Positions 1 to 13,665 of a DNA stretch of 64,000 nucleotides are shown here, one piece after another. The DNA comes from Acanthochlamys bracteata (taxonomy: Eukaryota > Streptophyta > Magnoliopsida > Pandanales > Velloziaceae): the NCBI GenBank assembly GCA_019914995.1, contig CM034128.1:2730501-2794500 (forward strand). The letters run 5' to 3'. The position numbers and the translations under genes are program-made. Every line of letters starts with the position of its first letter. Position 1 is the stretch's first letter. Under the pieces are notes generated by a model. It was not told the origin of the DNA. It saw only the letters and a program-made list of their open reading frames with translations, and did no database searches.

Positions 1-407
1 TGACTCCTACATAAGAGTTTTGCCAACTTTAATGACAGCACAGTCAAACTAATTTAGAAGAAGGGAAATGAATGTTTCAGGTGATCCATTCGTAATTTAA
101 ATCAATTAGAAATGTTTCACTAAGCTGCACGCGGAATTAATATTTTCAATTGCTTACTCTTTCTTCACATTAGTAACAGATCACCTGAAAGAGAAGGCAT
201 AAAACAGAAAAAGAAATGAACAGCTGACCGAAGAACAATAAGACATCATCAATGTCCATGTGTTGTAAACAGAACAGTTCATTCAGAGATTAGCTGACCA
301 ATTCAGATACGAAATAGTACATGAAGAGCAACTATTATCAACTTAGTAATGACAGTGATATGCAGACATAGTGCAGGTCAGTTGCACAGCAATGCGAAGG
401 AACTTAC

Positions 408-2660
408 AGACATCCACCTGCATCGGAGAGCCACATCACGGACTGTCTTTCCTGGCAACTGCAACGAAATTTTCGCATACTTCATCACTTTTGAGTCAGA
501 TGCATGTCTGCAAGTAATGATATAAGTAAATCAGATAAATGGAAGGAAGAGCTTAATCAGCAAACTGCAGTGTTGGCATAGAAAAAACAAAACAACAACA
601 ATAACCACAGCAAGCAGCACTAAGCTTTTGACACGCTAAGACCAGACAGACAGCTACGCAAATCTCTGCATGCTCATTGTTCCTAACAAAACCATGTTTT
701 CAGCAAGATTATTCATGGCGATCTCTTTCCATTGAGTTTTAATCCAGACCTTTATGGGCCCTATTCTATCCTTCTCGAATTGAGATAATTCTATTAAGTC
801 TATAAGTCTCCCCACTACATGCCCAGAAATGAATGAATTTCCCATGTCTTATAAACAGGTACTAGACCCAATCTCTCATGAATGCACTCATTTACAACCT
901 TATAAACTTATTTCCTATTCTTAAGACTATTTTAGCAGCACTATTCGTCTGTGTCCATGTGTAATTGACCTGATGCATCTGGAACTGATATCAGAGCTCA
1001 TACACTAGAAACTAGATGAACTAGTTACATTTTAAAATAACAACCAATGTGCCCAACAATTCGAAGTAATATTAGACTACCTTCCCTCAACACACGGTTG
1101 GATCAAGATATAGCTGCCTCACCAAATTGAAGTAATATCCATCTAGAGGTTCTACTCGAGGTGGAATATTCTATCTTTCATGAGGATTTCTATCCTCAGA
1201 CAATGCATATCTTTGCCCCAGGTGTACCATTGGATTGGTAAGAGGATAAAGACTTAAGCTAACTTAAAGAATTGAATGCCAGGGTCCACATCCAGCTAAT
1301 TGCAACTTATTCAATACCTTCAAGGAGTTAAAAGTCCAGAGTTACACATCCAGGTAGCTGCAACTTATGGAATATGTTAAAAGAATTGAACACACAGAGT
1401 TCCATGCCTGCTAGTTGAAAATCTATTGACGTAACATGACGGGCACCATGGAGGTTTTGATCACCAGTTATTCAGCAAATTTTGCAAAAACATGAACCTC
1501 TTTCTACACCCGCTTATCCACTAATTCCCAGATGAATATAAAAAGTAGTATAGGAAACATTCGATAATGAGGTCTTCCTAAATTTTCAGCATCTGGTTCC
1601 AAGCTCTTCTGTATAACCCTCACCAAAATCAAAACTAACTACAAAGGTGATAGGGGGCGACATATTATAACACATCATGCTCACATAGATCAAAATTATA
1701 AAGGCTGAGAAGCTCTGATATCTCCATTAAATAATTCCAAAAAGTGGATGTTCTCTAAGATCTTCACCAAATAGCAAAACCATTAGTCCTTACTACTGCA
1801 ACATCAACTTTGCCATCCTTCTAATTTCTAAAGACGACAATTTGAAGAGTAAGCATCTTGTTTCTTGCAGGATCATCACATGTAACCTTGCATTTATTCC
1901 TTTCTTCTAATCTTTTTCTATTACCAACATGCAAAGTGCTTACCAACAATAAGTTCACAACAATAATTGGTAAAAGTCCCGTAGAAATACTTCAACCCAG
2001 AGAAACACCCAACTTTCACAAATAAACAGTCAAAGACACAACGAAGTACGTAACAAGACCACCCCAAGGTCTACTCAACAACTGCTCATCGGAAGTGGCT
2101 TTCTCCAAACAGTAAACCAGCTGAAATACATAAATTAACTACAATGAATCATGTGATTTGCAAACTACTGACAAATTATTGGGATGACAAAGAATAATAA
2201 TAATCTCGGGAAAAAATCCACATCATCAAATTAACAGAAACTCATAAGCAACCAAGATACAAGTTCAGTCTAGTGGATTCCAATAGTTGTAACCTAATTC
2301 AAACAACAAACAAAATAATTCAGACCGTCTAACCGGATTTACAATAACAAATTTCAAATAATATTAGAACAAAAAAGGCATTCCAAGCATTTAGATTCAT
2401 CGATTCAAAACAGCACAAACAACCAAAAAATTTCAAAATGTAAAATAAAATAAAATATCTCACTTTGAGAGCCCCTCTTCTAAAATCGTTTGCTCCTCGT
2501 TAGACCATTCTGCTGATAATCCCGGGTTAATCTTCAAACCATCCCCCGGCCCTGCAGCAGCAGAACTGTTGTTAGGGTTTCCACCGCCACCGCCGCCTCC
2601 GGCTGCCGCCGTAGAACAGGACCCATCTTGGGCCCCACTCGGATTCGCGCTTGCCGCCAT
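408..2660 (-). CDS. SANT/Myb-like DUF3755-type protein, 5' part (3' end outside window)
   Basis: Seen: exon 1 is 2464-2660 and starts with MAASANPSG. It has a Gly/Ala/Ser-rich low-complexity stretch, then KINPGLSAEWSNEEQ, which resembles the start of a SANT/Myb helix. The donor AAA|GTGAGA at 2463 leads to exon 2 (408-507), which reads HASDSKVMKYAKISLQLPGK followed by TVRDVALRCRWMS and ends at a GTAAGT donor. The phases join exactly, giving 99 residues. The intron between them is 1956 nt. The next exon, expected to be basic (KKEN-like), was not found in 1-407 and should lie left of the window. Known: the W..EEQ..LEEGL...VRDVALRCRWM pattern is that of small plant nuclear Myb-like proteins carrying DUF3755. 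No precise function is claimed. The start codon is the first ATG of the open frame and is followed by typical low-complexity N-terminal sequence. Confidence 0.8.
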
Positions 2661-3936
2661 TCAACAATTAAAGAGAAAAAATCAATAAAAATCAAACTCT
2701 TTGATGTTGTTCTTCTTTCTTTCCCGCCAGATTGATTAAAGACACAAGATTCCCGCCACCATAGCCGGAAAAAGAGAGAAAATAAAAGAGTTGCAGAAGT
2801 TTTGATGAATTCGAAAGAAAGAAAACCGAGAGAGAATTAAATTTCTGTTGTTGAGTCAAAGAAAGATTGAAACCCTTCTCTTCTTTCAATCTAATGAAAG
2901 ATGCAGAAAGTTTGAGAACTTCGGGAAAATTGAATTTGTTTGGAATTTTGTTATCAATTACTGTTACAGTATGACTCTTTTCTTCATCCAATCCAATAAA
3001 AATTAATTTTAGTCATTTTTAAATATTTATTTTAACATTTTGTTGTAATGATTGGAGTAAGATGGTACTGGTCTGAAGTGGACTGGAGATTTTATTTTAT
3101 GTAAATTTTAATTTGATAAATATCAATTTTTTATTGAATTTTCTTTTGTGATAATTATGATGTTTACACTTTCATAGTGAAACATTTAAAAACTAAATGT
3201 ATTATGTAATTTGAATTTTAGTGTTTATTATGTTAACATGACCAAATGTCGGTGAAGATATCCCCATCCAATATTTAGAATAAACTTGCAAAATTTTCGA
3301 TCAATTAAACCACTAATCGAGTTAAAATCTTTGTAACTATATTTTAAATCATTAGTTACTAATATTTAATAATAAAAATTAAAATTTGAAATCTCACAAG
3401 CTTAATTTAAGAAAAAAATGCTCAGAGTAAAAAAGTATTCCTACCCATTCTCAAAAATATATTTTTAACTAAAAATTTGTTTTTCAATGCAGATTCCTTT
3501 CAAACATCAATTTTGTATGCAGTTTTGTGGTTCTGGATGGATTGATTATTACACCAGATGCATGAACACCACTCCTGGCCAAAAGTTACATCACCAAAAT
3601 ATAAAATCGTTAACTTGTTCTTATATAGCGTACCTACCATGACAGACAGCGACGCTAAGCTTCTGCCTTGAAAATACATCAAATGACGATACACGAAAAA
3701 GAAAATTCATCCTGAAGTTAGATATCAGGTAATAATGTGAGTTAGAAATTTTCTTTCTCATGGAAAAAGAAATATATGTATTATATCTACCTACACTTGT
3801 CGAGAAGCAGTCTAACTAATCAACCTCCCTGCGCCTTCTGGGGTGGTGAAATTTACTCAGAACTACAAATAAACAAATGAAACTCAGACCTCAAAGATTG
3901 CTTTTTTTAAGAAGTTCAGTATTTGAGACGCAACAA
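2661..3936. other. 5' leader of the DUF3755-type gene, intergenic spacer and RabGAP 3' flank
   Basis: About 2661-2990 is purine- and pyrimidine-rich leader of the minus-strand SANT gene. 2990-3480 is very AT-rich spacer. 3480-3936 should be the 3' untranslated or flanking region of the RabGAP gene, which is also on the minus strand. I see no gene here. Confidence 0.5.
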
Positions 3937-6900
3937 TCAGTCCAGAGGATTGCTTCTGGCCTCTGGTTGTTCAATGTATTGATGAATTTGAAGTTTCTGT
4001 ACAGCCGTTACTGAAAAGTCAAGAAAGATCTGTAAGTCCATGTTAGGAATGGAAGGGAGCGTAACATTATCCAAATAGAAACTAAACATCCAAATAGAAA
4101 CTAAACGCACATAAGCACAAGAAGTAATAGTGAAACCAACACAGAGTCCTAATAATCTTTATATGATATGAAATAACTAACAGTTGCAAAAATTGAAGAG
4201 TTGCATGATGGTCTTTTCTCTGAGATAAGGAAAGCAAACTCTAATACCACCGTCTCCTACTTTCTACCTTATCTAAAGAATGACATACATATGTCGAAGA
4301 GTATTGCATGTAAAAACCTTCATAATAAATCAATTGAGTACTTCCATAATTTGCAAAGGGTAATTGCAGCTGACAATACATGAAATCAAGAGACATCCCG
4401 TGAGCATCCTCGCCAGAGCTAAGATAAACAAGAAACTGTAAAATTCTTCAAAGAGATAAAACTTATAGGAGAGTCATAAAAAACTAGGCCATCTTTGTTA
4501 TTGGAATAATTCCTGCTGTCTCTATATATCTGTATATATATCTGTTTCCACCTTTTCATATGCTGCCATACTCACTCGGCCAATTTGGTGTAACATGCCA
4601 TTTTGCCTTTTATGGGTCAACTTAAATCTTCTTCCATTAAAAAGCCATGAATCACCCTTATTTGCACATGCTTACTCCCACAACTCAAATACGCTAAACA
4701 TTACTTATATATCATTTCTTTTGCTTCCTTTCACCCGATCATGCTCCTACCGAAAGCCACAACATAATGCATGTATATCCTAGTGTCTTTTTCACATGGA
4801 AGGCACAATGATATCGTCAAATCAAATTGAACAGAAGTAGCTTTTTCTACCATCTCAACATCCCATTCCCCAATATTTCCATCTAATGCCTCCTTAATGA
4901 GACCAAGATAAGGTAACAACCATAACGAATTACAAGATTTACTCTAGAGCTCAAAGTGCATTCCCATAAACCACCAAAAGTTCGCTGACTATTTTGCATT
5001 GATTCATAATATATGAAGACAAAACAAACCATGGGACTCATACCTGTGCTAGGATAAGAATGAAGGAACACATCAAGGAGTTACTTATTGCTGGAACCAT
5101 GCAGTGTTTAAGTTCCACAAAGCAGTTGATAAAGAACCAGCAATGAAGTTTGTATCTTGGTAGCATCACGCACCTCCAGCTCCAAGATTACAAACAAAAT
5201 TGCAAGCAGGCAGATTTCTACCCGAAGCAGTAAATGTTCCAAAGCAAGTTACATCTGTTCTTTACATAGCTACTTGCCTATGCTGGCTTGCTTACCCAAC
5301 TGTGTAAGAAAATCAAAAAACTTTATTCGTTAAGGTTCTCTAAATGCGACATCAGGAAAATTGAGCTAAAAGCATCTGTGAAAACAATATAAAGGACTCG
5401 CATCAGCAGAAAAACAACAGCGGCTTATAAGACAAGATGAAAGACGCAAGTACCTTGTAAGTGTACTTCTTTCTTAGTTTGATGGCCAGGCGTATGCATC
5501 TTTTAACATTTATCTTCAACATATTATCATTAAATATCTGCACAAATAAAATAAAATTAAATAATTAAATGTCCTACCTTCAGAAACGAATATCACACTC
5601 TCCATCATCAACAGTGTGATGGAAGCCATAAATATGTTCTGAAACTTTATACAAACAGACACCTAAGTGCTTGAACTACCAGATATGAGAATTGTACAAC
5701 AACAACAACAAACATTTTGCAGATTAGCTCCTTAAAAATAATCTGGGCTAGCAGATTTCTGACTTATATAGTAGGCATTGGACTTCCATTTCCTGCCAAC
5801 TAAAGTCATTCTAAAACTATCTCACAGAAATTACTAGTGGAAACACCAATTACACCAGATGGGTGAACATTAGGTTTTTCTTAACCAATATTAAAGTTCA
5901 AAGTAAAAACAGTTAAATGGACAAAGAACCTGCCTTAATCATATCATCAAATGAATGTGCTTGTCTGATGATTTTCTGGCGATTAGTGATAAGGATAACA
6001 GCAACACAGAATACAGATATTTCATCGTCTCCTTTCCTTGTTGAATTCAATTCACAGCCATCCTGCATTTCATTGTGTCTCAGCCAAAAATTTGCTCTTC
6101 CCAGACCACATAATGGACGGCTAGCTACAGATTTTAGCCCATTACTATAAGATGTGTCATTTTCATCCACTTGTTGAGATTCCGGACTCTTAGATAATGC
6201 TTTACCATTCCCAGTACTTCCCTCTGTAACTTCTGCATTTGAAGTATCCTGAATATGTAATACCAACGGTTCCAAGCAATCTTCCTCTAACTTCTTAGTT
6301 ATATCTTCATCAAAATCAGCAGCCCACATCATCTGAAGCATACAGCATATGGTTGGAAATTTAACAACAACAAAAATTTTAAAATAATTTCACAATATAA
6401 AGCACATTTACTTTATACGATTGAACAATCTTTCTAATTGATGACTTGTATTACAAACCTCCCACATGCACAAGGTCTCATTGAACGAAAGTTCCCGACG
6501 GAAAAGCACTAACAGCATGCGAAAAGCAAAGTGTAGGCTCTCAGCTCCAATGTCTGAAAGATGATCATATATCTCAGTATCTGTCAGCTCTAAGATCTTC
6601 CATAAAGCTTGCAGCTGCTTCATGACTCCAGTAGGACCTTCCATCTGAAAATTCTCACGCTGCAGCAGATCCAAAAGTTGGGTAAGGAGGAACTAAGATG
6701 ATCCAAAAATGAAATCATAAAGTGATTGCAGTAACATTACCATTCTTCTTAGAAGCATCTCAAAACACCAAAAAGCATCAGCATTATCCTCATAAAGCAC
6801 AACGAAAGGTGAAAGTAGATCACTCATACCTAAGATCCAACACAGAAGCCTTAATCAATTTGAACAAGGAAAATGAAAATTTTATCCTCTGATTCACTTG

Positions 6901-9900
6901 TTGCTTAGTCCATAAACTATATACAAAGTGGAAAATGCAGCTTGCCTTGACAGTACCCAGTAGAAGGATCTACCCAGGCATAAACGGCAAGAATGTCAGA
7001 CATTCTAGCCATATTTTTTGCATCTCCATAGAAATCAAGATGGCTGTCAGTCCTCACAACATCAACAACTGCAAAATGAAGCAAGAATTTCTATTGAGCA
7101 TTATAAATAATTGAAAACAAGAAACATATGATTTTAACTTGATTGGAAGTAAAACATAAATAATACCAATTCGATGAAGAGTCCAGAGCCACTCAGAAAT
7201 ACGGTCCTCGCTGACGTTAGGTGCACTGGATGCTGTTCCATTCCTCATCCCTGCTTCTTGAACATCAGATATGCGAAGTCTATTAACTAGTTCATTTTTG
7301 TATTTGAATCTTTTTGATACATTCCCATGCTTAAGAATGTCGGAACTTGATAAGTCAGAACAACTAATACTCCTTTGTGGAGGGTCGGAAGATTCATCAG
7401 TTTCTGTAATAAGATCCACATTATTGCTGATGTGAAACCTATGCATATCCTCATCCCTAGATGTTGACAAATGTTCACAACCAGGTGATCGATTCTCATG
7501 TACTAAAGATCCTTTCTCTTCATCATCAACCATTTGAAATAAATTAGTTACGGGGAGAGGAGGAAAATCAAAATAGTTCTCATTTAAATATAGAGAATCA
7601 TCCTCCTCATTTCTTGGTCCTATTGTGGAGTAATTACAAAGCTCCAAAGAAGAGGGCCCCACATATGATGCATGATACATTGTGCTATCTGTGCTCATCC
7701 TACCACTAGCAACCTCTGAATCACTCGAACTCTCTCGTCCTTGTGTATAAGACAAATCTTCATAACCATTCTTTGTATCAGACTGCAGCATTGATTTGTT
7801 AATAGAATCAAGCGAAGCTCGGGCATCTCGAGTTATGGATTCACTGGCATCAGTTTCCCTAGATGTAGTCCTCATATCCATTACCTTGGAACCAACAACA
7901 TAGGCAAGACTCCCCGTACCAATGCTCGCATGCATTTTTTGACACTCCCTTATTAAATCCTCGTACCTTTCCCTGCATCAAGTGTCAGAATACATAGTTT
8001 TAAGGCAAATGATTACGAGTTTCATGTTCCACAGAGATAGCTCCATTAAAGTAAGATGGAGAGTTCTTTTACAACATACGAAGAAGTTTGTTTTCAAGGT
8101 CAACATATTTAGAAGATGGAAAGAAATGTCAGCATGAGCAGTATAGAACATACAAAATATTGCATTATATCAAATTATCATTTACATAGCTGTTTGATGG
8201 TCTAAATTTTAGGCACTATTGTTAACATGAGCAAGCACAAAGATAATTCACCAAAAGATAAATTATAACTGGATAGGCTTCAACATCCATAATTCAGTAT
8301 ACTTGATTTCCTTCTGGAAAAAATTACTAAAATAACGCATATAAAATTCACTTAAGAAAGTTACTTTTCTCGAAATAACCACGAATTCACTGGGCTAACT
8401 AAATAAACAAGTTAGTATCCGACGTTATAAGCTTTGAATATCTGACAATTAAACAAGAAAAGAGATCATTGCCACAACGATAAGATATAATTTACAAAAC
8501 TCAGTCCAAGACAGTGGTCCTAATTGGAAAATCCAACCATCGTGTTTTAAATTTGAACAAACATGGACCCTTTCCTATAATAACTTTAAGAATGTAACTA
8601 TTACGATAACCCTAAGAGGCAAAAAATATTTCAATTTTCATCACAATTTTGTTGATTCTTCAACAAAAAGCACCTCCACAAGAATATAGGAGTTGAATAC
8701 CCTTTTGAGGAACTTCAGTGATATATGAAATATAAAAGAGCAACTTCATAAACATACCTTCGGGCCATTCTTAGTTGTCTCCTGCATTCAGAAGTACTGC
8801 TCAAAGCATAACAACCTAGAAGGAACTCCCATACTTCAGCTCGTATTGAAGGATCTACGCCCTGTTTTCAGCAAAGGTACTTAACATCAGAAAGCCAACT
8901 TATTCTAGATGCTGTGTTCAACAAAACAAAAAATTTCAGCCAGAGATTAAAAAGCCTCCTAAACAATAGAGTAAACATGGCTGCAGCACTGTCAGACACA
9001 TGCTGCAAGGAAAATTTTTGCAGTTATTACATGTAGAAAGAAACAACTTCAAAGAGGCGGTTATGTCAATCGATGCCTTGAGGTAATAGATGCAGAAAGT
9101 ACCAGCAGTATCCAGGAGATAGGTAACATAATAATGATCATACCATAACATGTGTAATTTCTGTTAACGGTAGGCCAGCAAAACAGTTAGACAATAGCAG
9201 CTGGAGCTCATTAAAATATATTTATTGCACTTGTTTTATGTATTGATGAATTTCTATACATGTAGAGCAGTGTATAGTTTGCTGTGTGTAGAAAGCTACA
9301 TGTAAACAATAGCAGTTACCTCCTTGAATAGTGAGGGCTGCATGTAAAGAAAGGCATTTTTTTTTGGGAGAGGTGAAGGGACCTGTCATGGCCCCGTATT
9401 CCCTTATACAAGAAGGTACCACAAACATTTTCACTGTTAAGACAGATGTGTTGAATACAAAAGCAAGAAAAGCTACACAGATAGTATTACCAAAGAGAAA
9501 CTTACACCCCAAATAATTAATTTAAGTGCTTTCCGGAAGCCCAGAACCTTTCCTTCACTGTCAAAAATGGCTTGCCATTTGTCTGGCTTCAGCATTTTGC
9601 TTCTCTAAATACAAAAGACAAGCAAGCGAAGATCGTTAGTATTTCAATTTTTGTTTGCATATGAAAATCGAAGCAACAGTTCAGCTCTTCTAACCTACAT
9701 CTCCACATCACTACATTATCGAAGTTTCAGAAAAGAAATTCAAAAAAGATTGTGATTTCACTCGAATGCAAAATGAAGGAAAGCGCTTGCTTGGCTAATT
9801 GGCTTTGCTTAGCCACATGTTTTTGTTTTTAACAATTAGATACACCTAGAAAAACAGTAAAGCAATAGTTCAATACTTCTAACCTACATCTCCACATCAT

Positions 9901-10157
9901 TACATTATTAGAAGATAGAACAAATAGAACAAACAACAAATAGAAAAAGATTAGGACTTTACTCGAAGGGCAAAGGAGGGAAAGCGCTTGAGTTTACTTG
10001 TCCACAGATTCCAACTCACCTTTGCGGGCGAGCGGCGGAAGCATGGTTCCCTTATGTCTCTCACGATTGAGCTGACACGGTGCAGGTTCACCTTGTGCAG
10101 GCTCACTACTCCACGTCCACACATCCAACGTGTTGTATCCTCTCCATCCGGCGACAT
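3937..10157 (-). CDS. TBC-domain Rab GTPase-activating protein (gyp1p/TBC1D15-like)
   Basis: Ten coding exons give about 700 residues: 10020-10157, 9506-9604, 8758-8861, 7167-7972, 6946-7068, 6741-6829, 6459-6659, 5934-6332, 5454-5537 and 3937-3996. Phases agree throughout. The split TBC domain shows motif A SIRAEVWEFLLG (about residues 84-95), motif B VVDVVRTD with the arginine finger near R388, and motif C GYCQGMSDLL with the glutamine finger near Q423. These are the residues that stimulate GTP hydrolysis on Rab proteins, so it is probably active in membrane traffic. Between motifs A and B lies a serine- and acid-rich insert of about 270 residues, as in the plant At2g43490-type group. Two introns use GC donors, after Q423 and after K653. 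Uncertain points: the last exon (19 residues, short acceptor) and the start codon, since the open frame continues upstream of the chosen Met. A Met at residue 12 is an alternative. Confidence 0.88.
4069..4106. repeat. 19-bp tandem duplication in the last RabGAP intron
   Basis: The unit atccaaatagaaactaaac occurs twice in direct succession. It lies in the inferred final intron and looks like simple replication slippage. Confidence 0.8.
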
Positions 10158-10470
10158 TCCCGACAACCATAAAAATCTCACAAAAATCGATCCAAATTCA
10201 TGGAAAAAGAGAATAATAAAATTTCCCCAACCTGCTAATTGATCATCAGAGACCACAACCTACGCGATCAAATCGACAACAACTTATATGCAACAACTTC
10301 TATAGAGATCCATGATTTTGGTGAAATAGAAATCGAGTAACAGAAGAATGATTTGCTTTTACAAAGAATGAATGTAACGGATCGAAGATTGATTGGGTTT
10401 TTTTTTTAAAAAAATTTCCCCGAATGAGTTATGAGATTAAATGGGGAAAGATTTACAGAGAGGAGAATGG
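10158..10470 (-). other. Probable 5' leader of the RabGAP gene
   Basis: Minus-strand sequence upstream of the inferred start. The reading frame stays open back to about 10256, but that extension contains a possible acceptor (caattagcag), so a leader intron is plausible. The transcription start was not located. Confidence 0.4.
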
Positions 10471-11008
10471 TAGAGATTGCAATTAGTGAGAAAGTTGAAC
10501 GGTAGAAATGGAAATTTGGTAGTGGCCGGCGAGCATTTCCGCCATCTGATCACAAGGAGAAGAGAGAGAGTGTCGCTGCTGCTGCTGTTGGTGTTGTGGA
10601 GAAACGTTGCGTTTTTCCTTCTCCGCCTCCGCCACCCTTCAATAACGTGCCCATTTGCAAATGTGCGCCACCATGATATTTTTCGTTATTGGACCTGGTT
10701 TATGAAATTTATATTTTACAGATAAAAATGCAAACCCGTTACGGTGGACCTATTTGCAAATGTATTTACCGGATTATTTCTGTAGCTCTGAAATTAACTA
10801 TGACCGGATAATAAGACGAAAAACCATAGAAAAATTGCAGAAACGGAATTTTAATTTAATGTTTAGCTATAACAAGCCACTGCTTTTATAACTTCAGATT
10901 TTAGTAAGAAAGAAAGCAACGCGTGCGGGTGGGGCCGTGGAGAAGTTGGGTGGAGTTGGTTGGGTCTTTTTTGACCGAACAAGTGCGGAATACGAGTGGT
11001 CCAGTAAT

Positions 11009-11056
11009 TGGGCCACATAATTGGGCGTACTGGGCGCCTACTACAATGAAGGCCCA
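11009..11056. promoter_or_regulatory. Cluster of TGGGCC/TGGGCG (site II-like) motifs
   Basis: TGGGCC at 11009, TGGGCG at 11022 and 11031, and GGCCCA at 11051 sit within 48 bases of otherwise AT-rich DNA. Such motifs are known TCP-factor sites in plant housekeeping promoters. The nearest gene is the RabGAP gene, about 0.85 kb away. The assignment is inferred. Confidence 0.35.
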
Positions 11057-11393
11057 GTGAAGTTGTACTGCTTTGTAAATTTAACTTACCTTGCTTTCTA
11101 TTGGTACTTACTAGTTCGCTTTCATAACATGTCTTGTGATAAACAAAAACAACCAAAGTAAGGGGTTGTTTTGAAATTGCTTACAATAAAATATTTTTGT
11201 AAATTACAATTTATTTTTAAGTTTTTATATATTAAATTTATCTTTTAGTTTTAAAAAAATAATATATATACATATATAATTAAAATATATTATTAAAAAA
11301 GTAATTATATATATCATTAAAATTCTAAATCATCAAAAAATTTGGTAGAAAGAACGGCATCTTGGGAATGAGATATTCCCAAATAGCCTCTTA

Positions 11394-11687
11394 GGACTGT
11401 TTCAAACGCCTGTAATTTTACTTTTTTCGCCCAAATTTTGAGTTCCGTATAGTTCATATATTTTGATTACATAATGAACTCAGAACTCTACTTTCATATA
11501 TGAAATTTCAGTTCTAACTTTCTTATTTACATATTTTCTAATATAATTATATCTTTCAATTTTTAACACATTTCTAAAATTTATTGAAACACAAATACTA
11601 AACTCCATTTTCATTTTATTTTTCAAGAAACTCTGCTTCATACTTTTCACTTTCACGAAACTCAATTACAGATATTTGAAACACACC
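11394..11687 (-). mobile_element. MITE-like element, family A, copy 1 (294 bp)
   Basis: It starts GGACTGTTTCAAACGCC and ends in the inverted counterpart ATATTTGAAACACACC. TTA lies directly on both sides (11391-11393 and 11688-11690). Its interior is the reverse complement of the copy at 22727-23022. No coding capacity. A 3-bp TWA target duplication and small size fit non-autonomous PIF/Harbinger (Tourist-like) elements; that class is inferred. Confidence 0.7.
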
Positions 11688-13436
11688 TTAAACATTACAT
11701 TTTCATAAAACAATCTTAAAATTTTCAGTTTATATAATAATTTTTTTAAATTTTTTACATAATTATTGAAATTTTAAAAATTAAAGAAAATTTTACTTAA
11801 TAACATCTTTTTCTTATTTTTTATATTATTTTTTAAAATTAAAAAAATAAAATATGTTTTTAAAATTGAATAAATTTATTTTCTGTTTATAAAAATATTT
11901 TTAAAAGAACTTTCAAACGCATTTCTAAGTAATATGTTTGATTAATATTAAAAAGTTAAATAATTCATAACATGATTATGTTTTTTTATCTATCCTTTAT
12001 TTGGGTACTCATCAAATGTAATATAAACATTTTGAAAATTTTATTTTCACAGTTATAATGCGTGATGTTTTACTTGAATTAAGTAATTATAATTATATAA
12101 TATTTGTTTTCTACAAACACCGCCGTAGCATGTTTTCTTAGTACATAAGAAAAAGAAATAATAAGCCAAATAAAAGTACGCGAAATTTTAGAAATCTTGT
12201 ATGTGAACGCAACTGGGAACAGCTTATTCAAGTTTATTTTTTTTAAATTATCTTTTCTAATCTTAAATAATCAATTTACAATCAATTATTCAGGACATTG
12301 ACTACAAAGTTTATTAAATTTTCTTTTGAAATAATAATACTTTTGCTTCATGAATCACCAACGACATAGTAAGACTTTAGGTACGGTATTACACCATGCC
12401 ACATACGAATAATTAAAAGAACAATTAGAAAAAATGCTTATGTTCAGCATTCAAATTAAGTTTAGAATAATAACATAAAGTGTTCAATAAAATTCAAATA
12501 AGAAACAAACTAATTAAATAAAAAATATCTAATTTAATAGTGTAAGAGTACGGAATTATGCTTAAATTAGATAAGCTAACAACTCATTTTGAATTTAATT
12601 AAATTAGATAATGACTTAATTGATTAATAATTCATATTTTATAATTGTTTCATTGATTGAATGCTGAAAATAATATAAATTTATATATAAGTATGTGCTT
12701 GCTTATCAGACCAATTGAATAATTATTTTAATATAGCATACAATATTTGAATGTGATGTTTGGCAAAACTTGTTTTATTTTAATTTTATATTATATATTT
12801 TTTAAATAAAATTTTATAATATTTTATAAAATTATTTTAATTTAAAATTATAAAAAATTATAGAAGAAACTATTATTGTATAAATAGAATGTAAAACTTT
12901 CTTTTAAAAATTAAAATCTTTTATTTAAAAATTTTTTTAAACAGTTTCAAATATTTCTTAAAACATCCCTTAAACCATTCATAATCTTATGAAATTGGTC
13001 ACCTTCATGGAGAACTTTGATTCGGTTGTATGTAATAACTTTCTAATAGAAAATTAAGTTGAAATTAAACCAAATTAATGTCAACTAATAACATGATTAC
13101 ATGAAATATGATGGTGATTTAATTGAAAACCATATTTCTTTTTCGTAAAAAAAATACAAACTCTAACGCAAGCATTGCAAACGAAGTACAAAATATTGTA
13201 CTTGCGTTCTAACAACAAAGTACAAATATTAAGAAAATATTTTCTATTTCATGAAATGTTTCGGCAGCGTTTACTTGCGCAAAAAATAAATAAATAAATA
13301 AATAAATTTATAAAAATAAAACAACCTAAACTTTTTCGAAGTGAACTTAACCTAAGTATAATGTTTTTATAGAAGTACTTAATCGAGTGAACGAGTAATA
13401 TTATTTTCAGTATATTATAAGTTTCATCTTTTTAGA

Positions 13437-13665
13437 GAGCGTTTATAAAATAAAATTTTTTTTAAAATAAAATATTTTATTATTTTTAAAAATATTTTTT
13501 ATTTTTCTTATTAAAAAATAATAATAATATATAATAAAAATATCTTATTAAAAAATTCTTTTATATTTTTTAATTTTTTTAATAAATTTTTTTAATACTT
13601 ATAAAAAATATATAAATAATATAAAATAAATAATTAAAAAATTTTGCTAAGGAAAGCCAAACGTG
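13437..13665. repeat. AT-rich dispersed repeat, family B
   Basis: Starts agagcgtttataaaat, continues as nearly pure A/T, and ends gccaaacgtgcc. Similar tracts recur at about 14461, 15300, 26320, 34900 and 56560. Probably a decayed non-autonomous transposon; ends are approximate. Confidence 0.45.

Noticed and set aside
1262..1420. Degenerate tandem wording (ccagctaattgcaacttatt / ccaggtagctgcaacttatgg)
   Set aside because: Only two or three diverged units inside an intron; no sign of function.
2692..2991. Open frame of 99 codons on the minus strand just upstream of the SANT gene
   Set aside because: It lies in the probable 5' leader and promoter, has no family resemblance and low-complexity Phe/Leu/Ser content.
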